From positions 3,110,501-3,174,500 of the forward strand of contig NZ_CP035952.1 of NCBI RefSeq assembly GCF_004214895.1: a stretch of 64,000 nucleotides of DNA, written 5' to 3'. The notes below the pieces were generated by a model. The model searched no databases. It was not told the origin of the DNA and saw nothing but the letters and a program-made list of their open reading frames with translations. Both the position numbers and the translations under genes were made by a program. Each line of letters begins with the position of its first letter. Position 1 is the first letter of the stretch. This document shows positions 52,451 to 62,600 of this stretch, piece after piece. This stretch comes from Pseudomonas tructae. GTDB taxonomy: Bacteria > Pseudomonadota > Gammaproteobacteria > Pseudomonadales > Pseudomonadaceae.

Positions 52451-53117
52451 CGCCCGGCACTCCGTAGCTGGGCGCAAGCGTCGGGTTGAGGGCGCGGGTC
52501 AGGTAGTCCTGCAACTGCGGCTGGTAAGCGCTCCAGAGTTTGCTCAGCTCGCCGATGGGGTTCTCCTCGGCCCAGTCCACACGCAGGTCAACGATCGGCC
52601 AGACCAGTTCGCCGACCACCGACAGTGCTGCCGAGTGCACCGCCCCGGCTTCGCCGCCAGCGTCCTGGCCGGCCTGCAAGGCGCTTAACAAACGTGCGGC
52701 CAGGCAGCCTTCACTGTTCTGGAAGGCCTCGACCATGCGCTCGATCACCGCGCTGTTGGCCAACAGGTTGCCCGCTGCCACGCATTGTTCACCGGCTACC
52801 GCGTTGTGGATGCCCAGCGCGTGATTACCGCTGAACAGCGCCGTGCGCCCTTGGGCATCGATGACAGCCACCTGGCGATACTGGCTGTAGCCGTTGCGCG
52901 TCAGGGCGCGGTCCAACGCCTGGTGCGGTGCCAGGCCCTGCTCCAGACCGTCGAGAATCTGCGGGCCAAGGGCCGGCAAGGTGATGTTCTGGCTCGACAC
53001 CGCGCCCACGCCGGTGCGCAGCCACGGGCAGCGCGCGCCGACGGCAATGCTCGAGGAGCTGATGGCAATGCCCAACTGGCCGGTTTCGGCGCAGCGGCCA
53101 ACGATGGAAAAGGTCAT
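52443..53117 (-). CDS. DUF1028 family protein
   Basis: A 224-residue soluble protein starting MTFSIVGRCAETGQLGIAIS and continuing SSIAVGARCPWLRTGVGAVS, then GPQILDGLEQGLAPHQALDR and RTALFSGNHALGIHNAVAGE: the DUF1028 family (Ntn-hydrolase-like fold). Biochemical roles are poorly known; genes are often next to amino acid or opine catabolism genes and RidA. It lies between the RidA and ArgE-type genes, suggesting it hydrolyses an amide or related bond in the same pathway. Confidence 0.92.
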   Translation of the reverse strand: MTFSIVGRCAETGQLGIAISSSSIAVGARCPWLRTGVGAVSSQNITLPALGPQILDGLEQGLAPHQALDRALTRNGYSQYRQVAVIDAQGRTALFSGNHALGIHNAVAGEQCVAAGNLLANSAVIERMVEAFQNSEGCLAARLLSALQAGQDAGGEAGAVHSAALSVVGELVWPIVDLRVDWAEENPIGELSKLWSAYQPQLQDYLTRALNPTLAPSYGVPGDE

Positions 53118-53127
53118 GGCAGGCTCC

Positions 53128-53538
53128 TTATTCGGGGATGACCGCGATCACGTCGATTTCCATCAGCCACTGTGGCTGGCCGAGGGCGCTGACCACCAGG
53201 CCCGTGGAGATCGGGAACACGCCTTTGAGCCACTTGCCGACTTCCTGGTAGACCGGCTCGCGGTAGCGCGGGTCGATCAGGTAGGTGGTGGTCTTGACGA
53301 TATGGCTGAGGTCGCTGCCGGCCTCTTCCAGCAGTTGCTTGACGTTGCGCATGGCTTGTTCGGCCTGGGCCCTTGGATCACCGAGACCAACCAGCTGGCC
53401 GTTGAAGTCGGTGCCCACCTGCCCCCTGACGTACACGGTGTTGCCGGCACGTACCGCCTGGCACAAATCGTTGTCCAGGGTCTGGTTGGGGTAGGTGTCT
53501 TTGGTGTTGAACATGCGGATACGGGTATGAGTAGGCAT
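53128..53538 (-). CDS. RidA/YjgF-family protein (second copy)
   Basis: The start at 53538 (MPTHTRIRMFNTKDTYPNQT) overlaps the stop of the monooxygenase gene by one base. The 136-residue product shows AVRAGNTVYVRGQVGTDFNG, RAQAEQAMRNVKQLLEEAGS and DPRYREPVYQEVGKWL, family features of RidA/RutC, which act on reactive enamine, imine or amino-acrylate intermediates. Pairing with an N-containing-substrate monooxygenase recalls the RutC type of role. Distinct from the long RidA at 42025. Confidence 0.93.
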   Translation of the reverse strand: MPTHTRIRMFNTKDTYPNQTLDNDLCQAVRAGNTVYVRGQVGTDFNGQLVGLGDPRAQAEQAMRNVKQLLEEAGSDLSHIVKTTTYLIDPRYREPVYQEVGKWLKGVFPISTGLVVSALGQPQWLMEIDVIAVIPE

Positions 53539-54842
53539 CAACGGGCTCCCATGAGGCTGACAGGTTGGCGTTCGGCTTGGCGCTGCGACGCGTCGCGGTA
53601 ATCGAAGTAGCTGCGCTGTTTGACGATGTGTTCGGCGATGTGCCGGGCGTCGTGCCACACGCCCCAGATAAAGGCCGAGCCGCGCCGCGACAACCAGGGC
53701 AGGCCAACGAAGTAGATGCCCGGCTCGCTGGACACGCCGCGCTGGTGGCGGGGCTTGCCGTTATCCTTGAAGGCGTCGACCTGCAGCCAGCTGTAGTCCA
53801 CCGAGTAGCCGGTGGCCCAGATGATGGTGCTGACGCCGGCCTTGGCCAGGTCGAGTTCGAGAATCGGCTGGCTCAGGCACGGCGGGTCGGGCAGCATCAC
53901 CCGTGCTTCGGGTTCTTGCGGCAAGTCCAGGCCGTTACGGGCGATGTAGGCGTCGGCGGCGTCGAGCAACGCCAGGTAGTTTTCGTCACCGCGGGCGATG
54001 TTCTCGGCCAGGTTGGCCTCGAAACGCACCACCCCGTTGTCAAAGCTCTTGGTCAGGCCGACCAGGGTCATGCCCTGCTGCGCCAGCTTGCGAAAATCTA
54101 CGGTATGGCCACCGCGGGCGCCGCTGACGGCAATGGTCACGTGCTCCTTGCCCGGCTGCATGGCCTCGGCGTCCCACTCGCCGAGCACTCCCAGCCACCA
54201 GCAAAAGTCGCGGTTGCGGTAGGCCCGCGGCGGGCGGTCGTGGGCACCGACCGAGAGGTACACCTGCTTGCCGGCGCGCTGCAGTTCATCGGCGATCTGC
54301 ACACCGGAGGAGCCGGCGCCGACCACCAGCACCGCGCCTTCGGGCAGTTGCTGCGGGTTGCGGTAAGCGGCGGAGTGCATCTGCAGCACGCGCGGATCTT
54401 GCGGGGCAATCGGCGGAATCACCGGGCGCTGGAACGGGCCGGTGGCGACCACCACCTGGCGAGCCTCGATTACACCGTCGCTGGTGTGCACGGTGAAGCC
54501 CGGGCGATCACTGTTGCGCAGCACCTGGGTGACTTCGACGCCGGTGCGGATCGGCGCATTGAACTTGCGGGCATAGGCTTCGAAGTAGTCGGCCACCTGC
54601 TCCTTGGCGGCGAAGGCGTCCGGGTCCAGGCCTTCGAACTCCAGGCCCGGGAAGCGGTCGTGCCAGGCCGGGCCGTTGGCCACCAGCGAATCCCAGCGGC
54701 CAGTGCGCCAGGCTTCGGCAATACGGTTGCGCTCCAGCACCAGGTGCGGCACGCCCAGGCGGCTCAGGTGCTCACTCATGGCTACACCGGCTTGGCCGGC
54801 GCCCACTACCAGCGTATCGATCTTGGTTTTATTGATTGTCAT
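53538..54842 (-). CDS. Flavin-containing monooxygenase (FMO/BVMO-type)
   Basis: A 434-residue protein, first gene of the operon. FAD site: DTLVVGAGQAGVAMSEHLSR near residue 9; NADPH site: VLVVGAGSSGVQIADELQRA near 170; also ATGPFQRPVIPPI and STIIWATGYSVDYSWL, which is the ATGY motif of FMO-type enzymes. Likely oxygenates an amine nitrogen or a carbonyl of the imported substrate using NADPH and O2. Its stop overlaps the RidA start by one base, so the two are tightly coupled. Confidence 0.93.
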   Translation of the reverse strand: MTINKTKIDTLVVGAGQAGVAMSEHLSRLGVPHLVLERNRIAEAWRTGRWDSLVANGPAWHDRFPGLEFEGLDPDAFAAKEQVADYFEAYARKFNAPIRTGVEVTQVLRNSDRPGFTVHTSDGVIEARQVVVATGPFQRPVIPPIAPQDPRVLQMHSAAYRNPQQLPEGAVLVVGAGSSGVQIADELQRAGKQVYLSVGAHDRPPRAYRNRDFCWWLGVLGEWDAEAMQPGKEHVTIAVSGARGGHTVDFRKLAQQGMTLVGLTKSFDNGVVRFEANLAENIARGDENYLALLDAADAYIARNGLDLPQEPEARVMLPDPPCLSQPILELDLAKAGVSTIIWATGYSVDYSWLQVDAFKDNGKPRHQRGVSSEPGIYFVGLPWLSRRGSAFIWGVWHDARHIAEHIVKQRSYFDYRDASQRQAERQPVSLMGAR

Positions 54843-54980
54843 GTCTGCGCCCTACTGAGTTGTCCCACGCAGGTGGCCGTGGGAGGGAGTAGGTCGCATT
54901 CTGGGAGCAGGCGGGAAAACGCGAAATTATGATTTTTGTAGTTGCTAGAGAGTAAAAAACTGGGGGGCTGTTGCGGCCCT

Positions 54981-55030
54981 ATCGCGGGGCAAGCCCGCTC
55001 CTACACATTTGGGTAGGAGCGGGCTTATCG
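54981..55030. repeat. Paired REP element, second half degenerate
   Basis: A full REP (ATCGCGGGGCAAGCCCGCTC) followed by an inverted copy that has lost part of its core (GTAGGAGCGGGCTTATCG). Located between the monooxygenase start and the stop of the HlyD-family gene. Confidence 0.85.
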
Positions 55031-56218
55031 TCAATACAACCGCGCCTTGACCAGCGGCCGGATCAGGTAGTTGAGTACGGTGCGCTTGCCACTGAGGATA
55101 TCCACCTCGGCGACCATGCCGGGGATGATCGGCAATACTTCATCGCCGCGCTTGAGCACGCTGCCATCGGTCTTGATCAGCACCTGGTAGTACGACTCCT
55201 TGCCGCGCGGGGTGTCTTCTTCGATGGTATCGGCGCTGATCTGTTCCAGGGTGCCCTTGAGGTCGCCATAGATGGAGAAGTCATAGGCAGTGATCTTGAC
55301 CTTGGCCGGCATGCCCGGCACCAGGAAGGCCACGTCACGGGGCTTGATCCGGGCCTCGACCAGCAAGCGCTCCTCCACTGGAATCACTTCCATGATCGCC
55401 TCGCCCGGCTGGATCACCCCGCCACGGGTGTTGATCAGCACGGTATTGACCCGCCCGCGCACCGGCGAAAGGATTTCGGTACGGCGCAGCTGATCCTGGC
55501 GCTGCTTGATGATCGGCTCCAGGGCGCTGAGGTCGGCCTTGCGTTGCGAGCGTTCGGTGTAGGCGTCCTGGAAGTAGGTGTTTTTCAGCTCCGTGAGCTT
55601 GCCGTTGAGGGTGGCGATGTCCTGGCTGAGCTTGAGCGCCTCCATCTGGCTCACCGCGCGCTTGGCCACCAACGGCCGCACCAGGTCGAGCTGGCTCTGG
55701 GCCAGGCGGATCTGCGCCTGGATCGAGCGGGTGTTTTCCACCAGCTTGTCGCGTCGCGACTTGAACAGCTCGCGCTCGGAGCGTGCCAGCGGGCTGTCGG
55801 CATCGACGTCGGCGGCAAAATCGATATGCGCCTTGCCGAGCACTTCGGCATCCAGGCGGGCAATCGCTGCGCGCAAGCCGTCAGCCTGGTTGGTCGATTC
55901 CTGGACCGTGGTCAGAAACCGCGTTTCATCCAGGCGGAGCAACGGTTGGCCGACCTCGACCAGGTCACCCTCCTTGACCAGCAGGTGGTCAAGGATACCG
56001 CCCTCCAGGCTCTGGATTTTCTGGATGCGGCTGTAGGGCACCACCCGGCCATCGCCACGGGTGACCTCGTCTAGTTCGGCCCAGGCCGCCCAGGCGATAG
56101 CAATCAGGATGCAAGCCAGCAACAGCCACAACAGCGGCCGGTAGACCGGGTGAGTGACCGCCAGCAGCGGGTCGGCCAGTTCGCGGCGCAGTCTGGCCGC
56201 CTTGCGTTCAGAGCCCAT
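55031..56218 (-). CDS. Type I secretion periplasmic adaptor (HlyD family, LapC-like)
   Basis: ATG 56218 (MGSERKAARLRRELADPLLA) gives 395 residues. One membrane helix (LLWLLLACILIAIAWAAWAE, residues about 30-50), then GDGRVVPYSRIQKIQSLEGG, long coiled-coil hairpin (about residues 95-235) and the beta-barrel part (RGRVNTVLINTRGGVIQPGE, SYYQVLIKTDGSVL, PGMVAEVDILSGKRTVLNYL). Bridges the ABC exporter and the outer-membrane TolC-type channel. Overlaps the ABC gene by 11 bases. Probably exports the adhesin encoded upstream; corresponds by order to the gene after the ABC gene in the lapF region. Confidence 0.92.
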   Translation of the reverse strand: MGSERKAARLRRELADPLLAVTHPVYRPLLWLLLACILIAIAWAAWAELDEVTRGDGRVVPYSRIQKIQSLEGGILDHLLVKEGDLVEVGQPLLRLDETRFLTTVQESTNQADGLRAAIARLDAEVLGKAHIDFAADVDADSPLARSERELFKSRRDKLVENTRSIQAQIRLAQSQLDLVRPLVAKRAVSQMEALKLSQDIATLNGKLTELKNTYFQDAYTERSQRKADLSALEPIIKQRQDQLRRTEILSPVRGRVNTVLINTRGGVIQPGEAIMEVIPVEERLLVEARIKPRDVAFLVPGMPAKVKITAYDFSIYGDLKGTLEQISADTIEEDTPRGKESYYQVLIKTDGSVLKRGDEVLPIIPGMVAEVDILSGKRTVLNYLIRPLVKARLY

Positions 56219-58379
56219 TTGCACCTCCTGCGGCCTGCGGGGCCTGCACCTGGCTGCCCTGCACCACCTGCTCCAGTGGGCCATCCATGATCACCCTACC
56301 CTGGCGCAGGACCACCGCGCGATCGACCAGGGCGAGCATGCTCTTCTTGTGGGTGGTGATGACCAGCGTGCGTTTGCCCAGCCATTGCTGCAGGTAGTCG
56401 ACCACCTGTTTTTCGCTGGTCTGGTCGAAGGCTGCGGTGGGCTCATCCAGCAACAGGATCGGTGGGTCCTGCAGCAGCACCCGGGCCAGGCCCACGGCCT
56501 GGCGTTGCCCGCCGGACAGGCTGGCGTTGCCCAGGATCGGCAGGTCAAGGCCCAGCGAATGGCCGCGCACGAATGCCCCCAGGCCAACCCCATCGAGGGT
56601 TTCCAACAGTTCATCGTCGCTCAGGGCAGCGTTCTCCAGATTGAGGTTGTCACGCAGGCTGCCCTGGAACAGCGCCACTTCCTGGGGCAGGTAGCCAATG
56701 CCGCGCTGGCGGTCGGCCGGGTCGATCTGGCTGAGGCTGACATCATCGAGCAGCAGGCGCCCGGACTGGGCATCGAGCAAGCCACTGAGCAAACGCAACA
56801 AGCTCGACTTGCCCGCACCGTTGCCACCGAGCAACGCCACGCGCTCGCCGGCCTGAATGTTCAAAGCCTGGATATCCACCACTGGCGGGCCATCACCGAG
56901 GCTAAGGCGCACACCTTCAAGGCGATAGTGCCCACGCAGTTGCGGCTTGTGCACGAAGCGTTTGCCCTTGGGCCGTTCCTGTTCGGCGGCCATCAACTGG
57001 TCGAGGCCTTCCATGGCCACCTTGGTGTGCTGCCAGCGGCCGAGAATACCTGCAGCCTGGGACAGCGGCGCAATTGCCCGCGAGGCAAGAATCGAGCAAG
57101 CCACCAGGGCACCGACGGTCATGGCACCGTCGCTGATGCGATAGACGCCGAACACCACCACACCGACGTAGCACAGCTGCTGGACGATGCTCGAGGCATA
57201 GCTCAGGGTCGAGGCCAGGGCGTGGGTTTTCATGGCCGTGCTCGACAGCTCGCCGGTCAGGCTTTCCCATTGCTGCAGGCAACGGCCTTCAGCGCGGCTG
57301 GCCTTGACCGTTTCCAGGTGTTCGAAGGCTTCCAGCAGCACGCCGTTCTTCATTGCCCCTTCGCGCAGGTTCTGCCGCGACAGCCGGCCGAGCAGGCGCT
57401 GAGTCAGCAGCCCCGGCAACACCATCAGCACGCAAGCGACAATCGGCACCCAGACCACCTGGCCGCCGATCATGGCGATGATCAGCAAGAAAACCACCAC
57501 GAACGGCAGGTCGCTGATCAGCGCGGCGCTGGATGAGGTAAAGAATTCGCGGACCGACTCGAATTCGCGCACCTGGGTGCTGAATGCCCCCATCGACGCA
57601 GGCTTGGCGGCGATCCGCGTGCTCAGCACGCGCGCGAACAGCAGGCTGGACAGTTGCAGGTCAAGGCGCTTGCCCAGCACGTTGAGCAAGTGCCCGCGCA
57701 TGATCCGCAGCACACCGTCCAGGACAATCGCCAAGGCCACGCCACCGGCCAGAATCCACAAGGTGTCGAAGGCGGCATTGGGCACCACCCGGTCATACAC
57801 CTGCATGGCGAACAACGCTGAGGCGATGGCCAGGACGTTGGCCATCAGAGCTGCGGCAGCCACTTCGGCATAGGAGCGCCAGAGCTTTTTCAGCGGGCCG
57901 AAGAACCAGTGCTCGGGCACCACCGAGGCGTAGTCCCCTACCCGCTCGTCCGGCCGGAAACGGCATTTGGCGAACACCGCCGTGCCGCTGTACAGCGCCG
58001 CCAGTTCGCTCAGCGCCAGGCACTCGACGCCGCCATCGCTTTGCGGCACCAGGACCTGGGCTTGTTCATTTTCGAGCTTGACCAGCACCAGGCTGCGCCC
58101 GTCCGTGAGCAACAGCAGCGCCGGCAGCAGGTAGTTGTCCATCTGTGCCAAGGGCAACTGATCGACCCGTGCAGTTATATCGGCGCGGCGCAACGCTCGC
58201 GCGACCAGGCGCAACGGCAGCCGCCCGTGCTCCAGCGCCAAGCCATCGACCAGCTCGGCATCGCCCAGCGGGCGGCCCAGTTGGCGGCACAATAACAGCA
58301 GGCCCTGGCGCAACGGATCGTTGCCCGGCTCGTGATTGAGCGCCACGACCTTGCCGGCAATCCTGTTCTCAGCTTCCAT
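56208..58379 (-). CDS. Type I secretion ABC transporter (LapB-like)
   Basis: A 723-residue fusion of a degenerate C39-like N-terminal domain (RQGLLLLCRQLGRPLGDAEL ..., no catalytic Cys seen), a six-helix ABC membrane domain and an ATPase. Walker A GGNGAGKSSLLRL, signature LSGGQRQAVGLAR, Walker B ILLLDEPTAAFD, and a switch His in VITTHKKSML are all intact. The C39-like domain without cysteine is typical of exporters of RTX adhesins. Overlaps the TolC-family gene by 11 bases. Confidence 0.94.
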   Translation of the reverse strand: MEAENRIAGKVVALNHEPGNDPLRQGLLLLCRQLGRPLGDAELVDGLALEHGRLPLRLVARALRRADITARVDQLPLAQMDNYLLPALLLLTDGRSLVLVKLENEQAQVLVPQSDGGVECLALSELAALYSGTAVFAKCRFRPDERVGDYASVVPEHWFFGPLKKLWRSYAEVAAAALMANVLAIASALFAMQVYDRVVPNAAFDTLWILAGGVALAIVLDGVLRIMRGHLLNVLGKRLDLQLSSLLFARVLSTRIAAKPASMGAFSTQVREFESVREFFTSSSAALISDLPFVVVFLLIIAMIGGQVVWVPIVACVLMVLPGLLTQRLLGRLSRQNLREGAMKNGVLLEAFEHLETVKASRAEGRCLQQWESLTGELSSTAMKTHALASTLSYASSIVQQLCYVGVVVFGVYRISDGAMTVGALVACSILASRAIAPLSQAAGILGRWQHTKVAMEGLDQLMAAEQERPKGKRFVHKPQLRGHYRLEGVRLSLGDGPPVVDIQALNIQAGERVALLGGNGAGKSSLLRLLSGLLDAQSGRLLLDDVSLSQIDPADRQRGIGYLPQEVALFQGSLRDNLNLENAALSDDELLETLDGVGLGAFVRGHSLGLDLPILGNASLSGGQRQAVGLARVLLQDPPILLLDEPTAAFDQTSEKQVVDYLQQWLGKRTLVITTHKKSMLALVDRAVVLRQGRVIMDGPLEQVVQGSQVQAPQAAGGANGL

Positions 58380-59646
58380 TCAACCGATTCTCCACCAGTG
58401 GGCCCAACAAGCCGACCTGAGCGGCCGCCCGGTATTCAATGCGCTTGCGTTCGATGTGCAGGTTGATCAATTGACGCTCGGCCTCGAAGCGTTCGCGCTG
58501 CACGCTAAGCAGGTCGATCACGTCACGCCGGCCCACTTCGAACTGCTCGCGGTACAGCTCGCTGACCTGCGCCGACTCCGTCACTTGCACCTGCAAGGCT
58601 TGCTCCCGCCAACCCAGGGTTTCGCCATTGTCGAACAGGGTTTGCAGTTGCCGGCGGATATCGCGCTGCATGGCGTCGGCGCTGAAGCGCGCCGACTCCA
58701 GGCGTTGCTGGGCAGCCGTCGGGCGGCGGAAGTTGGACAAGCCCTGGAAGGTGTCCATGCGTAAACGCAAGGCCACCACCGAGTCGCTTTCCGGGTGCCC
58801 GCCGACTTCCCGGCGCAGCGCTGTAGCCTCGATGTTCAGTTGCGGCAGCAACGCCGACTTGGCCTCGCGGACCTGGGCTTCGGCGACGTTGGCGTCCTCC
58901 AGGGCCTTGCGCTGCAAGGGCGCGTCGTGAATCACCCGGGTCAGGTCACTGTTGGCCAGGTAGCGTTTGAGCGACATCGGTTCGGGGTCGTTCAACGTAT
59001 CCGGCTCCTGGCCGACCAGAATCAGGTACTGGTTGCGCGCGTCCTGCAGGTTGCCCTTCTCCAGTGCCAGCTGTTCCTGGGCCCGCGCCAGTTCGAGATT
59101 GGCACGGTCCAGTTCACTGCGATCGGCATAACCATCGCCACCGCGGTCTTGGGTCATCTGGCGGATACCGCCCAGGCGCTGCAGGTGCGTGCGCACCGCC
59201 TCGACCCGGCGTTCGGCCGCCAGCACGTCGAGGTAGGTCTCGACGATATCCAGCGCCGCATCGTCGCGGGCCACCAGCACCGCCTCCGACAGCTTGCGCT
59301 GGTTGGCGCTGGCACTGTCGACCTTGCTGTTGACCCGGCCCCAGTCGTAGAGCATCTGCGACGCGGTGAGGTCATAGACCACCTCGCCAAAATCAAACTC
59401 CTGGGGCCCGCCGGACATCGACAGCGAGGGGTAATAGCCGCCCTTGGCAATCTCCACTTCTGTGCCGGCGCGATCGGCTTCGGCCATCGCCGAACGCACC
59501 TCGGGGTGAATGGCCAGCCCGGCCCGGACCGCCTGGTCCAGTGGCATGGCTGGCGTAACCATCGGCAGACCCAGCACAAGTAACCCCAAGGCTACTTGCG
59601 CGTGCTGCCGTCCCTTGCGCGCATACTGCTGGCGCGCCGTCATCAA
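58369..59646 (-). CDS. TolC-family outer membrane channel (LapE/AggA-like)
   Basis: A 425-residue protein with a signal peptide (VALGLLVLGLPMVTPAMP) and two repeats of coiled-coil/TolC pattern (for example AVRAGLAIHPEVRSAMAEAD, DAALDIVETYLDVLAAERRV, LERANLELARAQEQLALEKG-like stretch, REQFEVGRRDVIDLLSVQRE). It forms the outer-membrane channel of the type I apparatus. Starts 4 bases inside the adhesin gene end, so the whole transport set is coupled to the adhesin. Confidence 0.93.
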   Translation of the reverse strand: MMTARQQYARKGRQHAQVALGLLVLGLPMVTPAMPLDQAVRAGLAIHPEVRSAMAEADRAGTEVEIAKGGYYPSLSMSGGPQEFDFGEVVYDLTASQMLYDWGRVNSKVDSASANQRKLSEAVLVARDDAALDIVETYLDVLAAERRVEAVRTHLQRLGGIRQMTQDRGGDGYADRSELDRANLELARAQEQLALEKGNLQDARNQYLILVGQEPDTLNDPEPMSLKRYLANSDLTRVIHDAPLQRKALEDANVAEAQVREAKSALLPQLNIEATALRREVGGHPESDSVVALRLRMDTFQGLSNFRRPTAAQQRLESARFSADAMQRDIRRQLQTLFDNGETLGWREQALQVQVTESAQVSELYREQFEVGRRDVIDLLSVQRERFEAERQLINLHIERKRIEYRAAAQVGLLGPLVENRLNGS

Positions 59647-62600
59647 ACCACGACCTGGACCGTGTTTTCCTCAACCAGCAGCGTGTTGACGCCAAATGCG
59701 TAGACGTCATACACCAGGCCGTTGATCGTCTGCGTGGTACCCGTGTTGAGCGCACCCACCACATTCAATGTGTCGTTGCTTTCGCCGGTGATCTGCAAGG
59801 TGTTGTTGGCATCGGTGATCAGCCCCACTTCTGCGGCGGTAAGGGTCAGTACGCTGCCCGCATCGCCTTTGCCCAGGTCGACCCGTTCAATGTTGCTGAG
59901 GGTGCCGACGCCGACGGCGTTGTAGTCCAGGTCGATGCCATTGGCCAGCAACAGCGTGTCGAAGCCTGCCCCGCCATCGATGCTGACGAAGTTGGTCGCG
60001 GTAATCTGGATGGTGTCGTTGCCATTGCCCGCCGCCACATGATCGCCAGCGCCGACGTTGAAGATCAGGTCGCTACCGTCGCCGCCGTTCAGGTGCTCGG
60101 CGCTGCCGTTGACAGCGGACATCACATCATCGCCCGCAGTGCCGTTGACATTGATCTGGCCGATGATCGACGACAAGCCGTTGGGCAGCAGGGTGATGCC
60201 ATAGGCCGCGCTGTCGTTGCCCTGGCTGTCGGTGGCGATAACGTTGAAGGAGATCTGTGAGCCCAGGTTGAGGATGTCGGTAATGTTCAGCCCCAGTTGG
60301 GTGAGGATGGTCGGGCTCAGCAGGTTCAGGGCAAAGTGCCCGCTACCGTCGGCGAGAATCGGCAACAACTGCACGTCCAGTGCCGGGGTGATGACGCGAA
60401 TCAACAGGCTCGAGCCCACCTCGGTGTTGCCGCTAAAGCCAAAGCGCGGGTTCAGCGGGTTGAGGCTGACGTCCACGGCAAAACCGCCGATGGTCACGGG
60501 CTGCTCGATGTTGGTCCCTATCGCAATGCTCGCAACGCTGCTCGGGTTGCCGGCCGGGTCACGGCCCACCACCGAGACCTGGGCGCTGAGCAACTGGTCC
60601 CAACTGAAGTCGATGTCCAGGTCGGTCAGCAGGTTCAGCGACGCCAGTCCGCTGTTATCGGCCGTCACCGTTACCGTTCCGGTCACCCCGCCGACGGTGA
60701 GCGTCACCGTCAACTCGGTGCCAGGATCAGTGGAGATGGTCAGCAGGTTGCCCACCAGCGACAGCACCGGGGTCGCCGGTGGCACGGTGTCGATGGTGAA
60801 GGCCACCGGTGTCGAGGCGGTACCGCCATTGATGTCGGCGGTGATGGTCGAGGCGCCTTGGGGGAACGGCCCGCCCGACGGGTTGAGGGTCACGCTGACG
60901 GTGCCAGCGGTGATGTCGCCGGCAGTCAGGGTATGGCTGGCCTGCACCTGGTAGCCGTTCTGCCCGGCAAAGTTGACGGTGATCACCTGGCCGACCTGCA
61001 GGGTCGGCCGTACCGTGACGCTGACCTGGATACCGTTGGCAATTTCGGCAGCGTTGATCCAGGTGTCGGCCGCTTCCGCCACGCTCAGGGTCGGTGGCGC
61101 CAGGTCCGGCGCGGTGACGCTGCTCGGGCCGCTGAGGTTGCCCGCGGCATCCACCGCCACTGCAGACACCGGCTGACCGGCAATCAGCGGCGGTGCCAGG
61201 GGCAAGCTGAAGTTGCCGCTGCCATTGACGTTGACTGTGATCGGGTTGGCGCTGTCGCCGTTGATCACGATACGTACCTGGCTGTTGGCTTCAGCGGTAC
61301 CGCTGAGCAAGGCACCATCGGCGCTGATGTTCAGCACGGGCGCCGGCGGGGCCACGCTGTCGACCGTGGTACTGGCCGGAGGGCTGTCGTTGCCGGCGGC
61401 GTCTTCGGCCACCGCGTTGACCACGGTGCCGTTGGCCAACGGGCTGCCCGGGGTGAAGCTCCAGTTGCCACTGCCATTGGCTGTGGTCTGGCCAATCGGG
61501 TTGCCGCTGCCATCGGTAAGGGTGATCTTCGCGCCAATTTCGGCGGTGCCGCTGATCACCGCGCCATTGCTGGCGTTGATGACTGGCGCGGCGGGTGCCT
61601 GCGAATCCACCGTGGTGCTGCCCGGGCCACTGTTGTTGCCGGCAAGGTCCTGGGCCACGGCATTGACCACGGTGCCGTTGGGCAACGGGCTTGCCGGGGT
61701 GAAGCTCCAGTTGCCACTGCCATCGGCATTGACCTGGCCAATCGGGTTGCCGCTGCCATCGGTAAGGGTAACCTTGGCGCCCGCTTCGGCGGTGCCGGCA
61801 AGTACGCTGCCGTTAGTCGGGTTCACTACCGGTGCGGCAGGTGGCATCGCGTCCACCGTGGCGGTGGTTGGCGCACTGGTATTGCCAGCGGCGTCCTTGG
61901 CCACGGCGGTGAACACCTGGCCATGGGGCAATGAGCCAACACCCGGGAGGAAGCTCCAGTTACCGCTACCGTCGGCAGTCACCTCCCCTATCGGGTTGCC
62001 GCTGCTGTACTTGAGGATGATGGTGGCGCCCGCTTCCGCCGTACCAGTGACAAGCGTACCGTTGACCGGGTTGATCACCGGCGCGGCCGGGGCCACCGAG
62101 TCGACGGTGGTGCTGATCGGCCCGCTGGTATTGCCGGCGGCGTCCCTGGCCACGGCATTGACCACGGTGCCGTTGGCCAGTGGTGCTCCTGGGGTGAAGC
62201 TCCAGACCCCGCTGCCATTGGCCGTGGTTTCACCAATCGGGTTGCCACTGCCGTCGGTGAGGATGACTTTCGCACCGATCTCGGCGGTGCCGGTAATCAC
62301 TACGCCAGTGCTGGCGTTGATGAACGGCACTGATGGCGCCAAGGCATCCACCGTGGTGCTGACTGGCCCGCTGGTGTTGCCGGCGGCGTCCTTGGCCACG
62401 GCATTGACCACGGTGCCATTGGGTAGTGGGCTGCCCGGGGTGAAGCTCCACTGGCCGCTGCCATTGGCAGTGGTCTGGCCAATCGGGTTGCCGCCACCAT
62501 CGGTGAGGATGATGGTCGCCCCGGCCTCGGCGCTGCCACTGAGTTCGGCGCCATTGCTGGCGGCTATCACGGGTGCGCCCGGGGCGACGCCATCGATGGT

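Noticed and set aside
53565..54932. A 455-codon plus-strand frame opposite the monooxygenase
   Set aside because: The minus strand has both nucleotide-binding motifs and the ATGY motif; the plus frame has none.
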